Assembly (NCBI RefSeq): GCF_022699665.1
Contig: NZ_JALDNB010000004.1
Span: forward strand, 186,001 to 250,000
DNA from: Chryseobacterium aahli
GTDB lineage: Bacteria; Bacteroidota; Bacteroidia; Flavobacteriales; Weeksellaceae
DNA: 64,000 nt
Direction: 5' to 3'
Shown here: positions 17,675 to 24,767 of the stretch, in pieces
Position numbering within the stretch: the stretch's first letter is position 1
How the letters are laid out: each line of letters begins with the position of its first letter
Program-made: the position numbers and the translations under genes
Notes under the pieces: generated by a model
Told to the model about the DNA's origin: nothing
Seen by the model: the letters and a program-made list of their open reading frames with translations, nothing else
Database searches by the model: none

Positions 17675-18577
17675 TTACCTCCACTTATTCCATTTGGTGT
17701 CGGCAAATTTTGGTGCAAAGATGATCATCAACTGTTTTAAGTCATTCAATACAATTCCACCGTTGTTTCCTGAGTTGAAAATATTGAAAATCTCATCATT
17801 TTTGGTATTGATAAATGTATTGAAGAAATAATTCTGCTGGAATGAGTTTTCGTACGTTTTCAACTGCATTAATGCATCAAAAATAATCTTTTTAGACTGT
17901 GTCTGATCCTGATTAAACATCCCGTCTAAACCAGCTCTGTGATACGTGTACATCGACTGACGAAGTTGACTCATGTTCGGATTTAAAATCTCTCCGATCA
18001 AAATAGAGCGGCTTCTCGGATCATTGATTTGTCCCCAACCGTCATATCCACGGTTTTGAGAATTTTGGGCAATCTGCTGTGCTTTTGTAAACCACTGCGT
18101 TCCACCCGAAGCCTGAAAGCTGTCGGCATCATAACCTAAAATCAAGTAAACGTAAAAACTGATAACATCAATTAAGTTTTTTCCTGAAAACTGTCTTTCG
18201 TTAAAGACTAAATTTTCGTTTTCAACATAATCAAAAGCAAATTTTGTATCCTGAAGATTCAACAGTGGAGATTCGTAAGACGAACTGAAAACCGGGCGAA
18301 CTGCCTGAATAACAATACTCCCTTTATATTTGTTACCGTCTCTTTCACTAAGAACAATAGCAAAATTAGATTTGATTTTTTCGAAATTCTGAAGCTTTTT
18401 CCCTGTCCAGCTTGTATTGTTGACAAAATCTCTAAGACTTTTTTCCAAAGCTTTAAAAGCCTGCTGGTTACTACCTCCCAATTGCTGAGCATTCACCTGA
18501 ACCGTTGCCAAAAGCTCCTGAGAGAAACTAAAATTGAAAAAAAGAAGTAAAAATAAAAGTGTTATATATTTTTTCAT
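17675..18577 (-). CDS. DUF4835 family secreted protein
   Basis: A 300-aa protein with a signal peptide (MKKYITLLFLLLFFNFSFSQ). Motifs fitting the Bacteroidota DUF4835 family are the N-terminal ELLATVQVNAQQL, VFSSSYESPLLN, SFYVYLILGYDADSF and YHRAGLDGMF. It is probably a periplasmic or outer-membrane-associated protein of unknown biochemical role. Its place between coaBC and recN is a conserved order in flavobacteria as I recall it. There is no promoter signal I would insist on. Confidence 0.87.
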   Translation of the reverse strand: MKKYITLLFLLLFFNFSFSQELLATVQVNAQQLGGSNQQAFKALEKSLRDFVNNTSWTGKKLQNFEKIKSNFAIVLSERDGNKYKGSIVIQAVRPVFSSSYESPLLNLQDTKFAFDYVENENLVFNERQFSGKNLIDVISFYVYLILGYDADSFQASGGTQWFTKAQQIAQNSQNRGYDGWGQINDPRSRSILIGEILNPNMSQLRQSMYTYHRAGLDGMFNQDQTQSKKIIFDALMQLKTYENSFQQNYFFNTFINTKNDEIFNIFNSGNNGGIVLNDLKQLMIIFAPKFADTKWNKWR

Positions 18578-18698
18578 ATGTAGCTTTAATTGTTTTTAAA
18601 GATCATATGTTATCGCCTATTATTCGGTGTTTGATAATCAAAACCCATCATGGCGATTTCATTATGATCTAAATGTTGAGAACGGAAATTTATAAAAA

Positions 18699-19901
18699 TT
18701 ATTTTAGAATCTGAGCTTCAATGGTATCGAGAATATCTTTTGCCACATTTTCTTTTGATTTTAGGTCAAATTCTATTTTATCTGTTTTGGTGAATATCTT
18801 TATTTTATTGGTGTCATTTTTAAAACCTGCACCTTCATCACGAAGCGAATTGAGAACGATCATATCCAGATTTTTCTTCGCCAATTTTCCTTTTGCGTTT
18901 TCTTCTTCGTTTTGAGTTTCAAGGGCAAATCCAACTAAAAACTGATGAGACTTTTTCTCGCCCATAGTTTTTAGAATATCAGGATTTTTAATTAATTCAA
19001 TGGTAAAAGTGTCTTCGTTTTTTTTAATTTTTTCTGAAGCAACTTCCTTCGGAGCGTAATCTGCAACGGCTGCGCTGGCAATTCCGATATCAATTCCATC
19101 ATAAAATTCAAATACTTTATCAAGCATTTGCCTTGCAGAAGTCACTCTGTGAAGCTGAATATTTTCATGTTTTGAATTGAGAGAACTTGGGCCCGAGATC
19201 AAGATCACTTTCGCACCGCGTTTTGCAGCCTCTTCAGCTAAAGAAAATCCCATTTTTCCTGAAGAATGATTTCCTATGAATCTTACAGGATCAATGGCTT
19301 CATACGTAGGTCCTGCTGTAATTAAAACTGTTTTATTTTGTAAAGATTTCTTTTCATTTAAACTAAAAAAATCTTCTACCGCTTTTGAAACGGTTTCCGG
19401 CTCTGCCATTCTTCCCTGACCGATTAAACCGCTTGCCAATTCTCCACTTTCTGCAGGAATTACAATGTGGCCGTAATCTTCTGCCAATTCTAAATTTTGT
19501 TTAGTAGACGGATGTTGATACATATCCAAATCCATTGCAGGAGCGATGAAAACCGGACATTTGGCCGACATATAAGTTGCAATCATTAAATTATCGCAAA
19601 TGCCATGAGCCATTTTGGCTAAAGTATTAGCCGTGCAAGGTGCCATGATAATTACGTCTGCCCAAAGTGCCATCTCTACATGACTGTTCCACGTTCCGTT
19701 GTCGCCGTAAAAATCTGTATAAACAGGATTTTTAGATAAAGTAGAAAGACTCAACTTCGTTACAAAATGCTCTGCGTCAGGAGACATAATGACCTGAACT
19801 TCTGCCCCTTTTTTCACAAAATCTCTGATGAGAAAATGAATTTTGTAGGCAGCAATTCCACCAGAAACGGCAATGAGAATCTTTTTCCTGGAAATATTCA
19901 T
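18699..19901 (-). CDS. coaBC: Bifunctional phosphopantothenoylcysteine decarboxylase / phosphopantothenate-cysteine ligase
   Basis: A 400-aa coenzyme A biosynthesis enzyme. The start is ATG 19901 (MNISRKKILIAVSGGIAAYK); the longer frame to 19967 is rejected. The N-terminal CoaC flavoprotein part shows the SGGIAAYK nucleotide loop, the catalytic His in WNSHVEMALWAD, the APCTANTLAKMAHGICDNL motif and the active-site loop PVFIAPAMDLDMY. The C-terminal CoaB part begins at LITAGPTYEAIDPVRFIGNHSSGKMG and includes SAAVADYAPKEV with KIKK. Both activities look intact. Confidence 0.96.
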   Translation of the reverse strand: MNISRKKILIAVSGGIAAYKIHFLIRDFVKKGAEVQVIMSPDAEHFVTKLSLSTLSKNPVYTDFYGDNGTWNSHVEMALWADVIIMAPCTANTLAKMAHGICDNLMIATYMSAKCPVFIAPAMDLDMYQHPSTKQNLELAEDYGHIVIPAESGELASGLIGQGRMAEPETVSKAVEDFFSLNEKKSLQNKTVLITAGPTYEAIDPVRFIGNHSSGKMGFSLAEEAAKRGAKVILISGPSSLNSKHENIQLHRVTSARQMLDKVFEFYDGIDIGIASAAVADYAPKEVASEKIKKNEDTFTIELIKNPDILKTMGEKKSHQFLVGFALETQNEEENAKGKLAKKNLDMIVLNSLRDEGAGFKNDTNKIKIFTKTDKIEFDLKSKENVAKDILDTIEAQILK

Positions 19902-19966
19902 GTAGATTATTTTTAAAGCACTAAAATACTTCTTTTTTCTAAGAATGGAAACTTGTAGCAACAGCA

Positions 19967-20000
19967 AAGGTCATAAAGAAAATAATTTCTTTATGACCTT
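19967..20000 (-). terminator. Hairpin between the omega subunit gene and coaBC
   Basis: A perfect 15-bp stem (19967-19981 / 19986-20000) with a 4-base loop. The T-tract is weak on the minus strand, so it may only partly separate the omega subunit transcript from coaBC. Confidence 0.6.
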
Positions 20001-20025
20001 CATTTATAAAAAATCACCGGAGTGA

Positions 20026-20349
20026 TTAGTTTCTCTCTTCAGTCTTTCTAAAGTATACTTCACCGTCTAACCATTCCTGGATAGCGATAGAAGTTGGTTT
20101 TGGAAGTTTTTCGTAATGTTTAGAGATTTCAATCTGCTCTCTGTTTTCGAAAACTTCTTCCAATGTAGAATTGTGAACTGCAAACTCGTCTAATTTATTG
20201 TGTAATTCAGTACGGATTTCTGCATTGATCTGCTCAGCTCTCTTCCCCATGATAACAATAGCTTCATAGATTGAACCTACTTTTTCTTCAATCTTATCTT
20301 TATCGTAAGTAATAGTATTTACTTCTGCTTTTGTATCTTTTACGCTCAT
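20026..20349 (-). CDS. rpoZ: RNA polymerase omega/Rpb6-family subunit
   Basis: A 107-aa protein. YEAIVIMGKRAEQINAEIR is the conserved omega helix (usually a YxAVxxxAKRAxQI pattern), followed by HNKLDEFA and a C-terminal Bacteroidota-type tail (SIAIQEWLDGEVYFRK). It helps assemble and stabilise the RNA polymerase beta' subunit. It lies 41 bases after bamD on the same strand. Confidence 0.82.
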   Translation of the reverse strand: MSVKDTKAEVNTITYDKDKIEEKVGSIYEAIVIMGKRAEQINAEIRTELHNKLDEFAVHNSTLEEVFENREQIEISKHYEKLPKPTSIAIQEWLDGEVYFRKTEERN

Positions 20350-20390
20350 TTTCAGAAAATTATTTAATTATAAGATGGCAAATTTACGAA

Positions 20391-21386
20391 TTATCTTTGG
20401 ATTCTGAAAGTAGCTGCCGGCGGAGGTGTTTGTAACGCTGCGCTGTCTCTCTGAATTTGCATTGCTTTTTTCTCGTTTGACACTTGATCCTTGATTTGTT
20501 GTTCAGTTTTTGTGTCTTGAGCCAATTTATCAGCGATCTTTTTTTGTTTTGCTGTGAATACTGCGATTCTCTCGTCATTCAGTTTCTTTACAACTACAAA
20601 ATCTTTTTTCTCTTTTTCCAGTTTTTGTCTAAAATCCACTGCTGTTTTAGAATATTCTGTATCCGGAAGCTCTTTTTCTACTTGTTTTGTGAATGCCAAA
20701 GCACTTTCTATACGCTCGTCTTTCAAATCATAAGCTGACCCAATCGCTAAGAAATAACGAGATTTCATCATGTAATCATAGATTTTCGGACGAAGTTTTG
20801 TACTTGGGAAATCTTCTAAAACATTTTCGAAAGCAGCACTTGTAGCTTTATAATCAGCCATTTTGAAATACTGTTTAGCATTTTCGTAGGCTTTAAACTC
20901 TAATTTGTAAGATAACTCATCAATCAAAGTATTGATGTTTTTTGATCTTTCTGAGTTTGGATAATTGGTCAGGAAATCCTGAAGCTCATTGATTGCCAAT
21001 TCTGTACTAGTCTGGTCCAAGTTATAATCCATAGAGCCGTTATAGTAACATAAAGCAGACATATAAGATGCTTCTTCTTTTCTGTTATCCTGAGGAAAAC
21101 TTACTGCAAAGTTTTTAAATTGGTGACCTGCCAATTTGTAGTTTTTATCGTAATAATTTGCATACGCAGAATTGAAAACCACATTCGGAGCATCATCTGT
21201 ACCTGCAACAAGATTAGGAAGTCTGTCGTAAAGTGCTAAAGCATTTTTCCACTTTTTTTTAGCGAAATTTTCATTAGCAGCTTTTAGGATAAAAGTTTTA
21301 TCCGCACTTTTCATCGCTTTATCTTGCTGACTTGTGCACGCCGAAATGACAGCTATGGCAAAAATACCTAAAATATATTTCTTCAT
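20391..21386 (-). CDS. bamD: Outer membrane protein assembly factor BamD
   Basis: A 331-aa lipoprotein starting at ATG 21386 (MKKYILGIFAIAVISAC); upstream codons to 21518 lack signal-peptide character. The lipobox Cys follows ISA. The body is a series of TPR-like helical pairs (NFAKKKWKNALALYDRLPN, YKLAGHQFKNFAVSFP, AINELQDFLTNYPNSE, KATSAAFENVLEDFPS). A Lys/Gln-rich C-terminal tail is typical of the Bacteroidota protein. It is part of the BAM complex that folds beta-barrel proteins into the outer membrane. Confidence 0.92.
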   Translation of the reverse strand: MKKYILGIFAIAVISACTSQQDKAMKSADKTFILKAANENFAKKKWKNALALYDRLPNLVAGTDDAPNVVFNSAYANYYDKNYKLAGHQFKNFAVSFPQDNRKEEASYMSALCYYNGSMDYNLDQTSTELAINELQDFLTNYPNSERSKNINTLIDELSYKLEFKAYENAKQYFKMADYKATSAAFENVLEDFPSTKLRPKIYDYMMKSRYFLAIGSAYDLKDERIESALAFTKQVEKELPDTEYSKTAVDFRQKLEKEKKDFVVVKKLNDERIAVFTAKQKKIADKLAQDTKTEQQIKDQVSNEKKAMQIQRDSAALQTPPPAATFRIQR

Positions 21387-21483
21387 ATAAAATTCAACAG
21401 TTTTCGGTTTTACCGACCTATTAATTTGCAAAAATATAACTTTTTTGCTAAAAGATTTTTTTTTATGATTATTTAACGCAAAA

Positions 21484-22113
21484 TTAGTCGGCTGCGTATC
21501 CCAAAACGGCAAAAACATTCATCAAAAGATTCATTCTTACTTTTTTTTCAGCTTCTTTGGTGTAAGTTTCATCATCTTTATGAGGAACATAAAGTTCATA
21601 GAAGTTTTTATTTCGAATCACAAAAAGTGTAGACCCAATAATGGTTGTCAAGATATCTTCAGGTTTTGGAGTAAACGTAAAAACTCCCGAAGTCACTCCT
21701 TTTTTGATAACATCATCTAATTTTTTGACAAATAACTGATAAAAATCGAGAAGTTCGTCTTTCAGGTTTTCAGTATGGCGCAATTCCTGAGTCACAAAAC
21801 CGTGGAAATAATTGTATTTAAAAAGCTGTGCAACGATGTACTTGATCATTTCTTTCAGCTGCATTTCCGGTTTTCCATCTTTGATGGTGTCGGCAAATTC
21901 AGAAAAATTCTCTCTCGTTTTCAACACACGGTATTGATAAAGATAAGACATCATCTTTTCTTTTGAACCAAAATAATATGAAATCATCGCCACATTGATA
22001 TTAGCTTTCGAAGAAATATCTCGTACCGAAGTTCCTTCATAACCCTTTCTTGCAATCAACTCTTCGGCAATATCTAAGATATGAATCTGCTTGTCTGTGA
22101 ATTTTTTCCCCAT
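21484..22113 (-). CDS. TetR-family transcriptional regulator
   Basis: A 209-aa protein. Residues 8-55 are a TetR helix-turn-helix (IHILDIAEELIARKGYEGTS, then VRDISSKANINVAMISYYFGSKEKM). The rest is the helical ligand/dimer domain. It is divergent from the TatD gene. The intergenic palindrome at 22151-22172 is a good candidate for its own operator. The ligand is unknown. It lies just upstream of bamD on the same strand, so read-through could link the two. Confidence 0.9.
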   Translation of the reverse strand: MGKKFTDKQIHILDIAEELIARKGYEGTSVRDISSKANINVAMISYYFGSKEKMMSYLYQYRVLKTRENFSEFADTIKDGKPEMQLKEMIKYIVAQLFKYNYFHGFVTQELRHTENLKDELLDFYQLFVKKLDDVIKKGVTSGVFTFTPKPEDILTTIIGSTLFVIRNKNFYELYVPHKDDETYTKEAEKKVRMNLLMNVFAVLGYAAD

Positions 22114-22150
22114 GTGTTGTTTTTAGTAAAGTTAAGAAATTTTTAACATA

Positions 22151-22172
22151 TTAATAAACGAACGTTTAATAA
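22151..22172. promoter_or_regulatory. TetR-type palindromic operator
   Basis: A 22-bp near-palindrome centred on AAACGAACGTTT lies 38 bases before the TetR gene start and upstream of the TatD gene promoter. Its position and symmetry fit autoregulation by the neighbouring TetR protein. Confidence 0.6.
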
Positions 22173-22174
22173 TT

Positions 22175-22204
22175 TTTGCTCACCTTTTATTTATTGTATT
22201 TTTG
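22175..22204 (+). promoter_or_regulatory. Promoter of the TatD-tcdA-rnpA operon
   Basis: TTTG (22175-22178), an 18-base spacer and TATTTTTG (22197-22204) match the Bacteroidota consensus. The box ends only three bases before the ATG at 22208, implying a leaderless or nearly leaderless mRNA. Confidence 0.6.
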
Positions 22205-22207
22205 AAT

Positions 22208-22834
22208 ATGGATTTTTTTGATTTTCATCATCACAAGAAAAATTTAAGCTCCGGAATTTACAATTTGGATATTGAAAAAACTCCGCCAAATTTTTATTTT
22301 TCCGCAGGAATTCACCCACAAGACATCCAACCAGAAAACACTGATAATCAATTCAAATGGTTAAAATCTATCATTAATGAAAATTGTTTTGCAATTGGAG
22401 AATGCGGTTTGGATGGCATCGTTTCTGTGGATATGAAAATTCAGGAAGAAGTTTTTTTAAGACAGATTCAATTGGCCAATGAGATTAAAAAACCTTTAAT
22501 CATTCATTGTGTACGGAAATTTTACGAAGTTATTTCGTTCAGAAAAAAATCTGAACAAGCGATGATCATTCATGGTTTTAATAAAAAACAGAGCGTTGCA
22601 GATGATCTTCTGAAGAATAATTTTTATCTGAGTTTTGGGAAAGCTGTTTTGTATCATCTATCTTTGCAGAATACTTTGAAAACTGTTCCTTTAGATAAAC
22701 TCTTTTTAGAAACTGATAATGATAATTTTGACATCAAAGAATTATATCAAAAAGTTTCAGAAATAAAGAAAATTTCGATAGAACAACTTCAACAACAGAT
22801 TGTAGAAAATTTAGATACGATAAAAAATGGATAA
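22208..22834 (+). CDS. TatD-family metal-dependent hydrolase
   Basis: A 208-aa protein starting at ATG 22208, with a TTG codon six bases upstream in frame. Metal-site motifs of the TatD family are present: DFHHH (HxH), IGECGLDG with the bridging Glu, LIIHCVR, MIIHGF and LETDND. It is shorter than the usual ~255 aa, with compact loops. TatD proteins are Mg-dependent DNases or phosphoesterases; the physiological substrate here is open. Its last 8 bases overlap tcdA. Confidence 0.9.
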   Translation: MDFFDFHHHKKNLSSGIYNLDIEKTPPNFYFSAGIHPQDIQPENTDNQFKWLKSIINENCFAIGECGLDGIVSVDMKIQEEVFLRQIQLANEIKKPLIIHCVRKFYEVISFRKKSEQAMIIHGFNKKQSVADDLLKNNFYLSFGKAVLYHLSLQNTLKTVPLDKLFLETDNDNFDIKELYQKVSEIKKISIEQLQQQIVENLDTIKNG

Positions 22835-23564
22835 GTTTTGGCTGGAAAGAACAGAGCTTCTGATCAAAGAAGAAGGCATTAATATATTGAATAATGCGAC
22901 TGTTCTCGTAGTAGGTTTAGGTGGCGTAGGATCTTTTGCTGCCGAGTTTCTGGCAAGAGCCGGGATTGGAAAAATGACTATCGTAGACGGCGACACTGTA
23001 GATATTACCAACATTAACAGACAACTTCCTGCACTTCATTCAACTGTAGGAAAACATAAAGTGGAAGTCGTTGCAGAAAGATTGATGGACATTAACCCAC
23101 AACTTGAATTGACAAAGATCAACGAGTTTCTGAATCCGGAAAGGATGGCTGAAGTTTTAGATGGAGGAAAATTCGATTATATTTTAGACTGTATCGACAG
23201 CATCACTCCAAAAGTGAGCTTAATCATTGCAGCTAAGCGAAGAAAAATCAAAATTGTAAGCTCTATGGGGGCCGGTGGAAAATCTGATCCTTCTAAAGTA
23301 TTGGTGAGAGACATCCACAAAACTGCAGAATGCCATCTTGCAAAACAGGTAAGAAAAAGGCTGAAGAAGGAAAAAATAGATAAAGGTATCCGATGTGTCT
23401 TCTCAAGCGAAATTCAGGATGAAGACAGCCTGAAAATGACCGACGGAAGCAATTATAAAAGATCTTTCTATGGAACCATCAGTTTTATTCCTGCAATCTT
23501 CGGATTGTATGCGGCTGCGGAAGTCATCAATCATTTAGTGAAAAAGACGGATGCAGAACTTTAA
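22827..23564 (+). CDS. tcdA: tRNA threonylcarbamoyladenosine dehydratase (TcdA/ThiF-like E1 fold)
   Basis: A 245-aa protein of the E1-like superfamily. The ATP loop is VLVVGLGGVGSFAAEFLARAG (part, 26-46), followed by VDGDTVDITNINRQ with the conserved Asn-x-x-Arg and DCIDSITPKVSLI. The length and the C-terminal IPAIFGLYAAAEVINHL fit TcdA, which cyclises t6A to ct6A at position 37 of ANN-decoding tRNAs. It overlaps the TatD gene by 8 bases and rnpA by 14 bases. A generic ThiF/MoeB adenylyltransferase is the alternative. Confidence 0.88.
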   Translation: MDKFWLERTELLIKEEGINILNNATVLVVGLGGVGSFAAEFLARAGIGKMTIVDGDTVDITNINRQLPALHSTVGKHKVEVVAERLMDINPQLELTKINEFLNPERMAEVLDGGKFDYILDCIDSITPKVSLIIAAKRRKIKIVSSMGAGGKSDPSKVLVRDIHKTAECHLAKQVRKRLKKEKIDKGIRCVFSSEIQDEDSLKMTDGSNYKRSFYGTISFIPAIFGLYAAAEVINHLVKKTDAEL

Positions 23565-23925
23565 ATATCCGAAAGCGGAAAAACTCAAAAAAAAGGATGA
23601 AATCACTTTGCTTTTCGAAAAAGGCAAATGGAAAAACAGTGGAAATCTGAGAATCATTATTCTGAAAAATCATCCGGATTTGGTGACAGATAACGTAAAA
23701 TTGGGAGTTTCCGTTTCTAAGAGATATTTTAAAAAAGCAGTTCATAGAAACCGTATCAAAAGGCTTTTGAGAGAATGCTATCGACTGAATAAAGATTTGT
23801 TTAAAGAATATTTCGGCGAAAAAACTACGGCGATGCTGTTTTGGGTTTCTGCTGAAATGCCTGAAAAGTTTCAGGAGGTTGAGGCGCAGTTTATCAAATT
23901 GTGTCAGTCGCAGAAGAAGACTTGA
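23551..23925 (+). CDS. rnpA: Ribonuclease P protein component
   Basis: A 124-aa basic protein with the RNase P signature (KAVHRNRIKRLLRECYRLN) and the upstream substrate-binding pattern LGVSVSKRYFKK. It pairs with the RNase P RNA to trim 5' leaders from tRNA precursors. It overlaps tcdA by 14 bases and is the last gene of a three-gene tRNA/nucleic-acid-processing operon. It is not next to rpmH or dnaA here, which is common in Bacteroidota. Confidence 0.93.
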   Translation: MQNFKYPKAEKLKKKDEITLLFEKGKWKNSGNLRIIILKNHPDLVTDNVKLGVSVSKRYFKKAVHRNRIKRLLRECYRLNKDLFKEYFGEKTTAMLFWVSAEMPEKFQEVEAQFIKLCQSQKKT

Positions 23926-23989
23926 GTTTAATTTCCCATGAATTTTACAGATTTTTTGTTTTAAAACTGAAACATTTTATTTTCATCTC

Positions 23990-24016
23990 GCAGATTGAGC
24001 TGATCAAGCAGATTTT
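23990..24016. repeat. Degenerate 9-bp tandem (GCAGATTGA type), three units
   Basis: GCAGATTGA, GCTGATCAA and GCAGATTTT follow one another without gaps in the space between rnpA and the DUF4126 gene. Confidence 0.55.
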
Positions 24017-24056
24017 TATTTCTGTTACACTGAATTCTTTACAAAAATAAATTCCG

Positions 24057-24086
24057 ATTGACATTTTATATTTTTTTGTAGCTTTA
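24057..24086 (+). promoter_or_regulatory. Probable promoter of the DUF4126 gene
   Basis: TTG (24058-24060), an 18-base spacer, then TAGCTTTA, a one-mismatch -7 box about 21 bases before the ATG at 24108. Confidence 0.4.
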
Positions 24087-24107
24087 AGCAAACAATTGAC
24101 GAATAAA

Positions 24108-24722
24108 ATGTTAGATCAAGTTCCCTATTTACCTTATGTCCTGAGTGCTTTTATCGGTATCGGTTTGGCGGCAGCTTCAGGTTTCAGAGTTTTCTTACCG
24201 ATGTTTGCGGTAAGTTTAGCTTCCTATTTCCATTGGATTCCTATGAGCGAAAGCTTTGAATGGATCTCCTCTTTACCCGCATTAATCACCACAGGAATTG
24301 CAATGATTGCTGAAATTTTAGCGTATTATATTCCTTTTATAGATCATTTACTCGATACTATTTCGATACCGATGGCAACGGTGGCAGGTTCCATATTATT
24401 TGCAAGCCAGTTTACCGAGCTGGGGACGTTTCCGCAGTGGGCTTTGGCATTGATTGCTGGTGGCGGAACGGCTGCAACAATAAGTACAGGTTTTGCAGGA
24501 ATTCGGGCAGCATCTACCGCAACGACGGGCGGACTAGGAAATTCAGTTGTGGGAACTACTGAAACTGCCGGTGCAGGAATTATGGCTATTTTAGCAATGG
24601 CAGCACCTTTTATAGCAGCGATTTTCACTGTCATTACTTTGATTCTCGTTATATTTTTTGGCCGAAAAGCCTGGCGAAAATTGAAAAGTAAGAAAGATTT
24701 AAGTTTTACTACAAATACATAA
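24108..24722 (+). CDS. DUF4126 family membrane protein
   Basis: A 204-aa protein starting at ATG 24108 (MLDQVPYLPYVLSAFIGIGL); a TTG four codons upstream is less likely. It has five or six hydrophobic, Ala/Gly-rich helices, including AASGFRVFLPMFAVSLAS, ALALIAGGGTAATISTGFAG and IFTVITLILVIFFG. The SGFRVFLPM and RAASTATTGGLGN motifs fit DUF4126. It is an inner membrane protein of unknown function. A bidirectional terminator follows. Confidence 0.85.
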   Translation: MLDQVPYLPYVLSAFIGIGLAAASGFRVFLPMFAVSLASYFHWIPMSESFEWISSLPALITTGIAMIAEILAYYIPFIDHLLDTISIPMATVAGSILFASQFTELGTFPQWALALIAGGGTAATISTGFAGIRAASTATTGGLGNSVVGTTETAGAGIMAILAMAAPFIAAIFTVITLILVIFFGRKAWRKLKSKKDLSFTTNT

Positions 24723-24727
24723 AAAGC

Positions 24728-24764
24728 AAAAGCGGCAGAAATTCACTTCTGCCGTTTTTTATTT
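24728..24764. terminator. Bidirectional terminator between convergent genes
   Basis: The stem CGGCAGAA (24733-24740) / TTCTGCCG (24747-24754) is flanked by A-rich sequence on the left and T-rich sequence on the right. It sits between the DUF4126 gene and the convergent acidic protein gene. Confidence 0.85.
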
Positions 24765-24767
24765 AAT

